Shown here one piece after another: positions 34,676 to 48,100 of a DNA stretch of 64,000 nt (position 1 is the first letter of the stretch; each line of letters opens with the position of its first letter). Source of the DNA: Galaxea fascicularis (lineage: Eukaryota > Cnidaria > Anthozoa > Scleractinia > Euphylliidae); contig OX419338.1 of NCBI GenBank assembly GCA_948470475.1, forward strand, positions 34,438,455 through 34,502,454, given 5' to 3'. The position numbers and the translations under genes were made by a program. The notes beneath the pieces are model-generated. The model made no database searches. It worked only from the letters and a program-made list of their open reading frames with translations, and was not told where the DNA came from.

Positions 34676-37600
34676 TTATATTTCCTTCATAACTTAACGA
34701 ATACGGTTATGTCTTACGTATAATAACTGCTAAGATTTCTTTCCGCAATCAATCAGTTCACTACTGGGCCTTCACAAGCTGATGGCATGACTTCAGTGTC
34801 TAGACAGTGAATCAGTACTTGTGTAAAATGCTGGAATACAAGGCAAGAGTTTGGCCGTGCAACAAATCCATTTCCAAGTCATTTCACTGAATGTTGTTTT
34901 TCGAGAGTTTAATTGTATATTGAACTTTGTGCTCTTTTTATCGCTAAGAACTTTACAGATGCGATTAATTTAAAGTTCACTTTTGGCTCGGTCCGCTATT
35001 TATCTCCTAGTTTATCACGCTCGTTAATAATATCTCAGACTCAGAATGGTTGCGTTTCCCTTTTTGCAGAACATGGTGAACTGGAGTACTTTGGCTCATG
35101 TAGCATCTTGAGGATTTCCCAGTGGTAGTACACTAAACGAATCTGGCATTCTTTGACTCACCGCTATTTTCGACTTTGGTTAGTTTACCTCAGAGAGATA
35201 CATGTACTTGGCGTTTTCGCATGCACTGCCTTGGCTGCTTGTTAGTAGCTCTCAGTTCGCGTTGTGTTTTCCGAGTTGTAAATTTAAACCTGCACTTCTT
35301 AAGTCATATGTTTGCAGTACAAATAGGCAATGAATTCAAACATTTTTAACGCGAGTAAAGAAACGGATTTCAGATGAAATAAGGTGAGATTTTCTCAACT
35401 GGAATAAAGGCCCAGGCCCAGGAAGGATCAATTAAAGACGGAAGAAATCATGACGCAATAAGCAGCACCTTACTGCTCTTCATTCCCTGTTAGATTAAGT
35501 TTTCCCGTAGCAAAAATCCCTTAATGCAGAAGATTACTTCAGTTTACCAGATGACTTCATTACATTCACAAGCCTTACCTGTCTCCGCCGTTACCAACAA
35601 ATCATCTTACCGAAAAGCGAGGGAGGCTTGCTTCATGGAATTGGAGAGAAACGTTTTTGTCTGAACGACCTGATCTGACGAAATATGCATTAATCATCTT
35701 TTGACCCCCTTAAGTTCTTAGTCAGTTCTATAAATGCATCCGGGGCGAGTCAGGTGACTTGCTTCTAGATGTACATTGACCCTGTGAGCAAAGTTCCTCC
35801 CAGAAAAAAACAATCGAAAACAGGAAGAAATTCTCTCCTGAGTCCCTATAGACATGTGCATTTATGGTATGTTTTATACTGAGCTGTTGTTTCCTTCCCG
35901 ATACTGATATGCACGTATTTCATCTGGTCTGTTGGGAGGTGTCGCCCACTCCTTTCATGACGGCACTGGTCACCGTTGTACTGAACTAAACATTGGCTGA
36001 TTGAACTGACTTCTCCTTTGCCGTGAGATCGGCTTTGTACTTAGTTTGGTTTATTTATTTTGAAAAACAGGGAAAAAACAAACAAACACGTTGAGAGCCG
36101 CCGGGATGTTTGGTGATAAAGAGCGCTGGCCTCACAAGATTGGTTGAAAAACCAATAGACAAATAATCAAACAATGGAACCTCGCCCTAACATGTGTACG
36201 GTCGCACGTTTGCTAAATTAACATTGATGTACATATGATCGCGCGATCGCAGATTCTAGTTGATCGATGTGAGATGTAAGATGTAGTTCTGTCTCCTGCG
36301 ATCGTTTTGCTATCAAGCTCGGGGGCAGAATCGTCGATATATAGAATCGCAGAAGTGATCAGCGGTTCTGAAATTAGTTACCGGGGTCACACGTGCTACC
36401 TGTATTTTGGGCGCCATGCATTCTTCACACTAGTACGGTTTCAAATAACATTTTGACAGAAAAGGGAATGATTTCTGCGTGTACAGGAACTTGCCGAACA
36501 GTTTTACTGAACTACCCTGATTGCGTTTTGGACAGGAACTAAAATTTCAGCACATCGACCGAAAGATCTTCTTCAGAGAAGTCAGCACAAAGTACGTCAC
36601 GTCATGTTAGGTGAGAACTTACAAACCTTGCTACCCTGCGAGATAGAATGAGTCTGATACGGGTGTATGCAGGGAGTATACTGACGTACAAATATAAAGA
36701 TGTAAGAATCGTTACTGGTCCATATATGGCAGTTCCGATTTTCGAGTGCATCCTGAATCCTGATGCCAGTGTGTGAGATTATGCATGATTTGGGTCGCGT
36801 AGCCTGACAAAATCTGATCCATAAGGGGCCGTCTTTGTCCATTTAAGGTTACTCCTGAACAGATCATAACTGTTCGTTGAGTCACGGTGCACTCAGTATT
36901 CCTCGTATCTACACATTACGATGTCCTGTGGTATACATGTATCTGATTTCGTGCGTCGGAGAGAAATATGACGAATTCAGTTCTTCCGCTGCAATTAACT
37001 AAGTAAACTGGGTTTTGTTATCCTGCTTGATCTTACAGACCATTCTCGTCGACTAACCATCAGGTAATATTCCGAGTGATTTCGCAAAATAAATCATTAG
37101 ATATCTCTCGTGTATGCGACTTTGTATACTAATCGAATAAATAAATAAATAATAATAATAATTTTATTTATATATCACTAAAATCCAATAATTGTCCAAA
37201 GCGCTACCTAATTACAATATTAAAATAAATAAATAAATGGAATATATATAAAAAATAACAGAAATTCTTAAAATATTTACTGAATTGTGCATGTACGACC
37301 CGAGTAGGGGTCCGTACGTTTGCACAGTTCATTTACTGTCATTAGAAATCGAACGTTAAGAGTATTGGTCCAGCTTACACATTATCCGCGAAGAATTCGG
37401 TAGTTAGTTTTTCCCCAAAGTTCTGTTGATTGCAAGACAGTTTTGACCTATGCTGTTCCCGAAAGCAAAATGGAACAAAAACCTGAAAACCGCTGTCCAC
37501 ACATACCACTGATTTCATCTCTCCACAAGTCAATTATGAGCATGCGTAAAGCCGGATCACGAAGGGGAATTGGAAAAAGACTTACATTACTCTACCATTT

Positions 37601-40600
37601 ATGATTCACTATTACTGGTGTGATGACGGTTTCTATGAGCAAGGTTTTAGCGCGAGAATCCAGTCTTGGTCTGGTAACCATTTCAAGAGTCGAGTCAGCA
37701 TGTTGACGTTATTGTTCATCAAGTTTTTAAAAGAATGAAAGGTGCAGCCACTGATAGATTTCCAGAGAACATTGTGGCTCAACCACGTATTTTGTCGAGA
37801 AAATAACCTTGTGTTTTGTTCTGACACAAACAATAAACAAATAAACCGCGGAGACAAATGTTACGCGCTGTGAATTTTACCTCAAGAATCGGGTTGCGAA
37901 CATTATTTCCTGCTTCTAAACAAACAGAACAAAGGACACAGGTATAACTATCATTACAGCGCAGTGTAGTCCATATGCGAAAAACACATGCCAAGTTGTA
38001 CATTCAGGAAAACGACTACCAAGTTATTTATCGATCAGTGTTTTAGTGCAATCATCCCAAATTCATCTCAGCTTTGTGGCCGTGTTTGAGGGGAAGACGT
38101 CATAAAAATGCGTTGAAGCACTTCAGTGGAAGGAAAATCATAAGAATGCCTTAAGCCCAGACAGGATTAGAAATAGCAAACTTTGAAATTCCATAGGCAC
38201 AAGTAGTTAGTACACTCGTACTTATACGTGTGTTAGTTACGCCAGTCCCGTCTCTCACCTTCTGGTTATCAGCTAAGGAATAATGTTTTTTTTTACTATT
38301 TATTTTGAGCCTTGCTTTTGATAACCCACTACGTTTGCATTCAATTTTCAGGCATAGTAGTCGGATTACGACAAAGGAAAGCCAGGTTATATTCAGTTTA
38401 AGTAATACCACCAACGCAAATACCTAGAATGCAAAAAAGTTGTTAGCCATTATTTTGTGAAGATTGAAACGGGGAAAATCGCTTCATAGTGATGTTGTTT
38501 CAATTCAGAACGGCATTTAATTAGAAATCTTGCATATGTTTTGAGCTAAATTCACATGTTTTTTTGAAGTCTTAAACTACGCCAGTCAGTCACTACTAAC
38601 CCTCTATACAATATGGACGAAGTTCTTTGGAAGAGTATTTGAGCCGCTGAAAACATGGCTTCTCGGATGATCAGCATAATGATTAATGAACACTCAGATT
38701 TACTTACATGACGGGCGTTCCGTTTCTCGCTCCTCTTCCAGTTCATTAGCTTTTCTTTGCTTAAAAGTCGGTATTTTAAGTTATTACGGGTTTTGACTCA
38801 GTTGTGTTTGAGATATTTGACTGAGAAAAGCAGTGCACTGCAGATCTACCTTTTCAAGTCCCCGCAATCCGTGTCAAATACAGCTTAAGCACATTTTTTT
38901 ATGGAATAAGGCGATTATTATTCATTCGGTTTTAAGGCGGATTTTTGGAATCCTTACTGCACAACTGAGAACTCTCGGTTGGAAGTTCTGTGATCCAATT
39001 TTGAAACGGCACAGAGATGCGAGATTCTCTGCGGCCTAGGAATCTAAAAGGTGTTGCGTCCTTCAGACCGGCCTAGCGTCTCAACAAACCTCTAAAATCC
39101 GAACCGCAGCATTTCGTGCTCGGAATGTTTTGTCATACGCACAGTGTTTATTAACGGGGATTGGAAATCTTATAGTCACGAAATCTGCCATTTTATGCAT
39201 TCTCTTGACTTAAACGACAATTATTTTACTGAAATCTAGAACGACTTCAATGAGTAAAATTGTTTCAGAGTGATTGAGCCGAAAAAGCCTTTGAATTACT
39301 GTTTGGAATCATTATTATCCTATAAAGGTTTAATATTCTACATGTTCTGAGTGTTATTGCCTCTAGTGCACGGTCCATTTTTATCTGTTTTTGTTTATTA
39401 TGCAGGAGTCAGTGTAACCCCCACCCCCTCGGACAAGGTGGGGATTTGTTACAGACCTTATTTCAAATATTAACAATATTAACAAGCTGTCCACCTTCTA
39501 CCAAAGTCCTCAAATGCTCCCACTATTTTTTATATCTTTTTTAACTTTTTAAATAAAAACTCATGGTGAGCAGCACACAGCAAACGGTTACCGAGTACAA
39601 ATCACTTTCAAATAGGGTGTGAACAGCAGAAAACACCCACCAAAATATATGTGCAGGATAATACGTAAATCCTGCATTACGAAATGTGCAATGTTTAATT
39701 TGGGGCTCACGATTTCACGTTTTTTTCACGTTTTTTATGTAACTAGAATCCACCCTATGCTGGAATGCACCTCTTTCGAAATGATCACTATCATCGTCCG
39801 ATCATCATCGTCATCATCATACCATCATTATCGTCATCGTCATCATCGTTAGCCTCCAACGCGGACATTCTTTTGGATCGTCACGCAATCTTTCCTCCCA
39901 ACGTCACGCAATCTTTCCACCCCCAACGATTGCGTGACGAGCCAAAAGAATGTCTGAGTAGAAGGCCACATCATCGTAGTCGTCGTCATCATCTTTATCA
40001 CGATCATCGTTTGCTCTGTGATGTTATTATCAGCGTTACTTTTTTGGTGCTTTTGTTATTTAAGGCATTCCACCTCTTATTTTAAATTCTGTAGTTTCCG
40101 TTTGCGTCATGTACATTTTTACGCATCCGTGGAAATGATCAATGACCTTGTTACCTTAATTATCTGTAAGGGCCTGAGAAAGTTCATCGAGGTATTTTGT
40201 TTTCGTTTAAGTAAATTAAAGACCATTATGGAAGTCCACCTCTATTTTTCGGCTTTCGAATTAAGATCAGCTTAATTTCCCGCAGTATATAAATAAGGTG
40301 TCCCGGGATCGATTGGTATGACTGGGGAATATCGGGCATTTTTAGCCCTTAAAAAAACCTTGCTTTCCTTTGTAGGAGCACCCTCAGTATTATTGTCATA
40401 ACAGCTGCAACCCTGACCTGATTCAGAATGATTTGAAGTGCTTTAACGTTAAATCCAGTAAATCTATCCCATAACCCAAAGGTGACCAACGCTAAGCCAT
40501 TTTAATTCGAAATTGTACCTTTTACGTCTTGCGACAAAACGAAAGTGTCTGGTCGTTGGCTTATTTGTCTGATTGTGCGGGAATTCAAAGAACCACTCGA

Positions 40601-43600
40601 AGAGCGATATTTGTGAAATAAAAATTAAACCTGGAGTGCACCCAGTTCTTTAGACGTTCACACAAATTGCGTGTCTGTTTTACAAATTGTACTGCATTTT
40701 CATTGCAATCTAATGCAATGCAATCTGATGTAAGTTTCTAGATAACACATTTGCAGTTTTCGGTTTCACCAATGAGAATTCTATCGTTTAGGTTCCAAGT
40801 AGGAGTGGTACTTAGACATCCGATGTACTTGACATTGGCAATGTTAAAAAAGAAGATATTTGAACATAATTCCCCTTGATCGCTGTGGCCGGGCGCTGTG
40901 GTCAGTCCCAATCTCAGTTGTGTACGGACTATTTTGGCACATCAAGTCTTTTTTTCGCTCTAAGACATTTTTGACGTTTTTGATCCTGATACTATTTATA
41001 TTCTTGTCAAAAGATGGAAGATATAATTGTCTTTTTCCCCTGAAGCAGACTAAAATTTAATTGACCAAACGTAAATCGCTTTTTGTTATGTAACTTGTGA
41101 TGTGAATTGTTTAGTAAACGGCACTTCCACAAAGAAGCGTAGCACCCCTTGACTTTGATCGTTTACTGGCTGCTTCAACTTAACACAATTTGTTATTACT
41201 TGCGGAAACCGCAAACGTTGGCTAAGCCGGGAGCGAATAGCCCTCCGTCTAACCGTGTGATGGCTGTGATCAACAGCCTTTCGCCCCATGCCCTCGCGCG
41301 ACTTCCACTTGGCTACTGGACAGAAAATTATGACTGCTTTGCAAGGCTGCTGTGGATTACTTGAAATGGCATCCCACTTAAGATCAATGTAGTTTTTGCT
41401 TGGACAGGATGAAAATGCACTGTCGACTACTTACACTGAAATACTTTAGTATCAAATTAGTTGATTGCCAGTGAAGAGCAGCTCTTCACGTAAAATCGGC
41501 GGCTGAATAAATGCTAATGATATTAAATTAAACAGTGATACTTACACATACCCACCAACACAACTTTCGCACATACACAAGAATTTGGTTTCATCAACTG
41601 AGTTGATAATGTAAATTGACCAACGTGTAGGGATTCTAAACTGAGCTGACTATCCCCTTTGTTCGCAGCTACAAAGCTTCGCCTTATGAAGTTACTCCTT
41701 TGTGTAAAATGATTGCAGGAGACGTTTAACGATCGCGAACTTTTTAAACAACAGTTATTGGCTGCGGTTCGAATCGTGGAATGTGACTGTGTCTGATGCC
41801 CGCGCATACCGTGTATTTCATAGCTAAATATTACTCACACAATCAAAATTACAGAGTTATATGAGTTACCTGTGTAGGCTTTATATCCTTGAAATATCAG
41901 TTCATTCACCTTCCGGATCCTTCCGGGGTTTGTCGGCAAAGCTGGGGCTTGAGTGAAAACAAACAAACATTGGGAATTCAGGAAATCCTCCGACCACTTC
42001 TTACCTAACGAACTTTGGTCATAAAGGGCTCTTTCAGTTTCATTCCACAAGGACTATAGACGTTCATAAGAAATCTTTGATAAGCACGGTGCAGTACGTG
42101 TCTGTTGCTAACGAGATGGCCATCTGTCACTGGATTAACAAAATGTCAGTAGATGACCCCTCTGATCTTGCATGGGAATTTTCCCAGTTATTATCGCAAG
42201 ACAGTCAGTCAGTGGGTGTGGCAATCCAAAGTTTTGATCGAGTCAAGCACCCTGTAGCTGCATACCTGCTTTTAGAAAAATTTCAGAGCTGAAAAAAGAT
42301 TTTCGAGCAATCTGATTGGTTGAGTATGACTTTATATTCACCGCGCTAGGCGATTATTTTAAACCAAAACAAAATGGCACGGGCCCCCGCATGCGCACTC
42401 TAAAACAGTTTGTCTCGGGGATTATTCGAGAATATTCACTTCGCCTTCGGCGAATAATTGTCAAGTATTCATTAGACTGTAATTTCTAAAGAAAAACTAT
42501 ATTTTGATACCCGTAGTTCCCTTTGCGTTTCAAAGATCTAGTTGCAACTGTTACAGCATCTTTATCTTCCTCCTCACTGAGCTCATCGTGTGATCATCGT
42601 CATCGTGACATTATCGTCGTCATTGTCGTCAGCATTATCATTGTCGTTATTACCTTTTCCTTTTTCGTCATCGCAATCATCATACTGCAACACATCATCC
42701 AATTATCTTCGTCACCATTATCTTTTTCATCATAGCCACCAGCATCTCTTACATAACAAGCGAATCAGTCGACGGGGGAGGCCAGACAAAGACAAGCCCC
42801 TGGACCTCCAGGTAGAGTGTCCAACAGCAGGCTAATTACCCACTGCTCCTGCGCACTCTCAGTCCATAAATTAGTTGGATGAAATAACGCACAAACTGCG
42901 ATTATAAACATGACAATACAACGCAATGTTGGAAAATTGTATATGCGTTTCATTGCCATGTTTATCAACGCATTTTGTGTGTTGTTTCTTGTTAAGCTAC
43001 GATGGCCAAAGACAAAGAGTTTATAAGTTGGATGAAGAAGTGTAATCATTTCCTCCTCGAAAACATGAATTTTATGACCTTGTTTTATTTGGGATCTGAT
43101 TGACGATTAGAAAATTAAGGGAAGGGGGGTGAGACGGAGAAAGGCAAAAAAAAAAATCATGCAAAAGAAAAGATCTATAAAATATTCGTGTAACGAAGAA
43201 AGAAGAGAAATGGAAAAAAAAATTAAATATCTTACAAGCTAGAAATGCCCCCTTCCCCCATCACTTTTCTAATCGTCCATCCCTTAATAAAGCCAGTATG
43301 CGTATAAATATATTTGCCGACTTAAACGGAGCAGGCCGGCAGCATTGGTAGCTACATATACAGTGGCTGCGGTTAGAGTGTTCTTTAGCCTGTCTATGAA
43401 TAATAAGCATCACGTAACAATGCAAATTACAGACGATGATGCCATAGTATCGATATTCACATCGACTGATATCGGCATCGAATTGCTACATAATATAAAC
43501 TGTATCGTCAATTTTAAAACCTGATATCGTTCAGTTAAAAACCTTAATTTTCAAGATCGAGCTAGTGCCGAGAACAAGCACATGTTCAATATATATACTG

Positions 43601-44153
43601 AAATAAAAAGAAATGCAAAATTCTTGACGACTTTTTTATCTCTAGCTTCCTAAATGTCTAACTATTTTTCGCGTTCTGTTTACCGGCAAAAGGCAGGTGC
43701 TTTAGCCAGTATCGTTTCAATAAAGAACCTTCCAAATTCTGAATACATTTTCGCTGCCAGTTATTCATTTATATGCTGTTCAAATGTCGAATGATTGCTT
43801 ATCTCCTGCTGAATTTCCTCTTCGAAAACGTAACCAATTATGAGCCCGTTGTCTTCATTTCAATAGATATTTAAAACCAGCCGGGCTTAATAACTTCCCG
43901 CGTGCTGTTGTCCTATTCAGTTGTACAAATATTGGTGTGGTTGTGAGACAGGTACATCTGAAGCCGGACCAGCTGCGACGGACGCCCGTGAAAATTGCTT
44001 TCCATGTCAACTTGCAGTGTTTCTGTATTCTTGTCAAAATCTGTGTCGCTTCGATTCAAGCCGTCGCCCGGGATATTGTTTTGATTGCGTTCTAAAATAA
44101 GACATTTATAGCACGGCCTCCTTAGTGCTTCAGGCTGTCAACTGGTATGTATA
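34676..44153. other. Gene-free stretch with scattered repeats
   Basis: No supportable exon over 9.5 kb. Contents seen: an AATA/AAT microsatellite with a following TTTATTTATATATCAC and CCAAAGCGCTACC repeat tail (about 37138-37215), ATC-rich runs (39780-39850 and 42590-42735), a strong hairpin at 39864-39954, a 19-bp hairpin at 41473-41491, and a segment at 41590-41640 resembling the inverse of the 3' part of the hammerhead-bearing repeats. If the rootletin-like gene has further upstream exons they could lie here, but I found none. Confidence 0.45.
39864..39954. repeat. Strong 91-bp hairpin
   Basis: Arms GACATTCTTTTGGATCGTCA (extended by CGCAATC) and GATTGCGTGACGAGCC with AAAAGAATGTC are nearly perfect inverses of 27 bases. 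The loop contains a direct copy of GTCACGCAATCTTTCC. Probably a minimal foldback transposon. Confidence 0.7.
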
Positions 44154-44480
44154 CGGGTTTTAGGCTGTTTTCATCACTGTCGCAAGTACCGGTGAGTTAT
44201 CGTTAGCGATACTGAGACAAAAACCACTTCCCCGAGCGTTGCTTGACAACTAATTGTTTTTTTTTTCTCTCTCGCCAGTGGCTTTATGTCGTTTACTAAA
44301 CCGTATCGGACTTACTAACGTTAGATTAAGCAAGTTTGTGCAACATAGAGGTATTTTTTGTGGGAAATATGCAACCCTCAATACCAGTACCGTTTCGTGC
44401 CGTTCATTACTACCGCCGTTAGCTTCAAAACGATAACTCACCGGTTACTTGCGACAGTGATGAAAACAGCCTAAAACCCG
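44154..44480. mobile_element. Foldback element upstream of the rootletin-like gene
   Basis: A 327-bp element with nearly perfect inverted ends of about 49 bp, beginning CGGGTTTTAGGCTGTTTTCA and ending TGAAAACAGCCTAAAACCCG. The interior has no gene; the complementary open frames across it are shadows. It ends 715 bases before the first exon of the rootletin-like gene. Target duplication not clear. Confidence 0.78.
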
Positions 44481-45195
44481 GTAAAAATAAAAAAATATAT
44501 ATTTCACTGAAGGCAGTGATGTATATCCAGCGATATCAGTAACAATATACATTATTGCACGCGCGGAAGATTGGCAGTTTTTGTTTTTGCTTTGTTTCGT
44601 TTTGGCGTCACTTTGTTTTCAATTATTTCAAACAAGACATGTTACGCGTCAAGGACAACCTACGCCATCAGGATTAAACTCTAAATGACAACCTTGTCAA
44701 TAATGATTTACGTCTTTCAAGCGTGAATTCATATCCACGCATTTATAATTAATTGCTTTTTATCACACCGTCTGCCGTATAAACGGTCACTGCAGTGCAG
44801 AACAACCAAACTTTTGAATGGCTTTTGAATTGCGCTGCGTCTAATTGGCTGTCAACACAAAAGCCATCAAATTGCTTCATCCCCGACTTCATTTCAGAGT
44901 AAACGCAGCGCGTCGTTTTGCAAACCATAAACTTATTTGAATTTTAACGGATCCCGAGCACGAAAGGTAACGTATAGTCTTGTGGCAGGGTTATCGAACT
45001 ACATGTAACCTCGAGTTATACTTGTGACTTGCTCAGGCGATCTTGAGCCAATGCGCAAGACAGGAAGAATAGCGTAATGTTTCAAAGAGAATATTGAGGT
45101 AAGCATATCAGCTGGCATTGAAACTCGAAAACGTTTTATCACCCAACGTGTATATTAATTTGTAGCATCAAATTGACCTTGTACGTACAAACGAG

Positions 45196-48100
45196 ATGTC
45201 GGACCAAGCGATTTCACCTGGGGCGATCGTAAATGGTCAACACAATACCGAAACGTTTTCGCCGGATCAAGACATTTCAAGAGAAACCCACAAGATAAAG
45301 GTAATGCCATACTCATTTATTTTACACCTAGTTAGCCACACAGTTGTATGCAATAGGTATGCTCTCACCCTAGTTTGAAGGTAGTCATGATCGCTCGCTT
45401 TAAATTGACCTCGAATATTGTGAAGCCAGTTGCTTGTTCAGCTGAGGCCATGTGTATCTAAAGAAGACTCAACAAGTTCTTGAAACAGATAATTCTTTCA
45501 TTGTGCCAATTCTTCTAACAGAGGACAAAAACTCCTCTCTCCTTCCACTGCGTTTGTGCTCTCCAGTGATCTTCTAATTTGTGCACTGTTTTAAGCTGTT
45601 TATGTAAGGGTGTCATTGTTTACTCAATAATCAAACTTAAAAGGTTCATATAAGCCAAAGACCATAAGTTTGTAGCATTACCGGTCATAAACAGTTATAA
45701 CTTTAAAGTGAGGGATTATAACCCAGCACATTTGAGAGCCGTGAAATATGTTTGAACACTTCGTTGTTCAGTAAAGCTTTTAAGTTTATGGCTCTTTTTC
45801 TTTTTTTTGTTCTCAAAACCAATTCTAACTTACTGGGTCGTTTTCAAGTTAATCTCTTATGACTTGAAAAACAAAGATAAACAAAACATAGACTGCGGAC
45901 CTAATTTGCATATCGAAAGGGTCATGCATATAACGATGCCCTCGTAAAACGAATTGTTGACCTTGAAATGAGTTATGATTCACGGTTACTGTCACGAGTC
46001 TCCATGTAGGGATTCATGAAAGTTTTGGGTAACTGAAGGGTGAGCTGGTAATAACTGCTAAGCGCAATTTCTGTCAAGTCTTCAGACAATGAAAAAATTT
46101 TGGCGCAATTATTGCCTCACTGACGGTAATGCCTAGTTTTGAAAGAAACTGAAGATGTTCAAGTTGTGGCCTCAAAATTCGGTTTTGAAAGACATCTCAC
46201 ATGTTCCCGGAAGAATGTGGGTGTCAGGTTTCCATGTATTTCCTGATCCCTGGTATTGGATCTTTTAATAGGTACATAGACATCGTTTTGAAAACAATTA
46301 ATTTGGAGTGTCTTTGGTTTGTGCATTTAACGTTCATGGATGAAAGCTTTGCTTCACTGGGCTCATATTGCACGATAACCATGGCAGACGAGTGGAGGCA
46401 TGCGAGATAAATATATATACATTCTTATAGAACCAAAACATTGCCTCCTACAATCAATCCTCTAAGCTACACAAGAAGTTTTACACGACGAGTTCGTGCG
46501 TTATACGCGATATGGAACTGCGCGGTTCTTAATTCTGTAAACTGATGTTATTTGCATGCAATGGGATTTGGTGTTCCGACAATGTTTTGATTAAATTTAG
46601 CTTCATCCTGTGTTACTACTGCGGTTAGCCGACCTTTCATTGCCCATCACGTTAAGATCAAAGCAAGTACACCCCTCGCGTGTTAATCACGCGCGCGCGC
46701 GCGTAGTTCAGTTCGGGAGAGAGTTAATACGTGGTCTTCGTGACTGCATAACCAACTAAAAAGGATTTACTTTTTGATTTCTTATAAAGGAATATTCAAG
46801 AAGACTGAGCGAGGAAAGAATGAGGTGTGTACAGTTGGTTGTATAGTTTGTGTTAGTGAAACAATTATACGAGCACTCTTCGAGGGTCAACTCGATGTCT
46901 TTCTTCAGATTCGTTCGATATCAATCTTTTTACGCTAGCTTTAGTGTGCTATTGCTTCCCAATGAAGTGAACCTTAATGTTGCATTTGGAGGCTTTAAGT
47001 TCAAAGTCGTAGACAAGCTTGAGCCTGCTTTTACAGTGGAACTCCGCCGTACGACCACCCCATTAATGCGACCACCTCGTCATTACGACCACTTTTTTGT
47101 GGCACAAACTGCATAAGCCCACTAATTTTCTTATTTAAAAGTCAATCAATCAATCAATCAATCAGTAAGTCAGTCAGTCAAATATTGGTCGTTGGCCTAT
47201 CCATGAGTTTCTTTCCATGGCTTTTTCCTTTCCGTAAATCCTCAACGCAAGCCATAAACGAACATATCGGGTCCCAGTGGTTGGAAAAGATTGCTCAACT
47301 GCGTTTATTCCGCCAACCTATTTTTACATACAGGAACAGCTTTTTCTTATTTCGCAATAACAAACAAAACACAAATTTGTGATTTCAGTTCTCCGACGCG
47401 GTACCAGAATGGAGACGCCACCAAGGATCAAGTGTTAGAAGCAACAAAAAATCGCGATAATGCAGAAAGGGAAATAAAAGCACTCAAAATGCAGCTCAGC
47501 ATGGCCGAAGAGACACGTGACAATGTGCGAAGGGATCTCATGGACGCTCACCGAAAAACGCGAGAGAGCGATGAGGCAACAGAGATACAAAGAAAGGAAA
47601 ACTTAGCGCTTAGGAGGCAGATAAAAGATGAACAGATTGAAAAAGGCGCCTTGCAAAAAACCTGTGACGAGCTTCGTGAAAAGGTGAAAGAAGCCGAAAG
47701 CGAGAGAGGTGAAACGAAACGAAAACTTGAAGAACTCGAGCACAAATTCCGCGTTTGCGAAGACAGCCGCGCGAACATCACCGGAGAGGCGAACGATCTT
47801 AGGAGCAGGCTGAGCGAATTTGAAGCAGAGCGAGCAGAACTTCGGAGAGAGCTTCAGGAGGCGCTACGTCAGGTAAAAATCTTGAGCAGCGAATGTTTAC
47901 TGGGAAAAAGGGAAGTAGCTGATCTTCAAGAGAGGTTATCACGTGAGGAAGCTTTGCGCGAGGAAGTGCGACACGAATCTTACACTTTGAAGCAGGGCAT
48001 ATTACACGTTGACGGCGAGAAAGAGGAGGCGAAACAGAATGCAGCAAGGCTACAGAGAAGGTGAGAATAGACTGATTAGCTGGGCACCAATTTTTCTGTC

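Noticed and set aside
41590..41640. Third copy of the hammerhead-bearing repeat
   Set aside because: Only the downstream part (TTTACATTATCAACTC on the minus strand) is recognisable; the CUGANGA and GAAA boxes are not present.
47189..47388. Extending rootletin-like exon 3 upstream to an in-frame start at 47291
   Set aside because: A clear TTTCAG acceptor at 47388 and phase match with the exon at 46790-46824 indicate the upstream part of that frame is intron.
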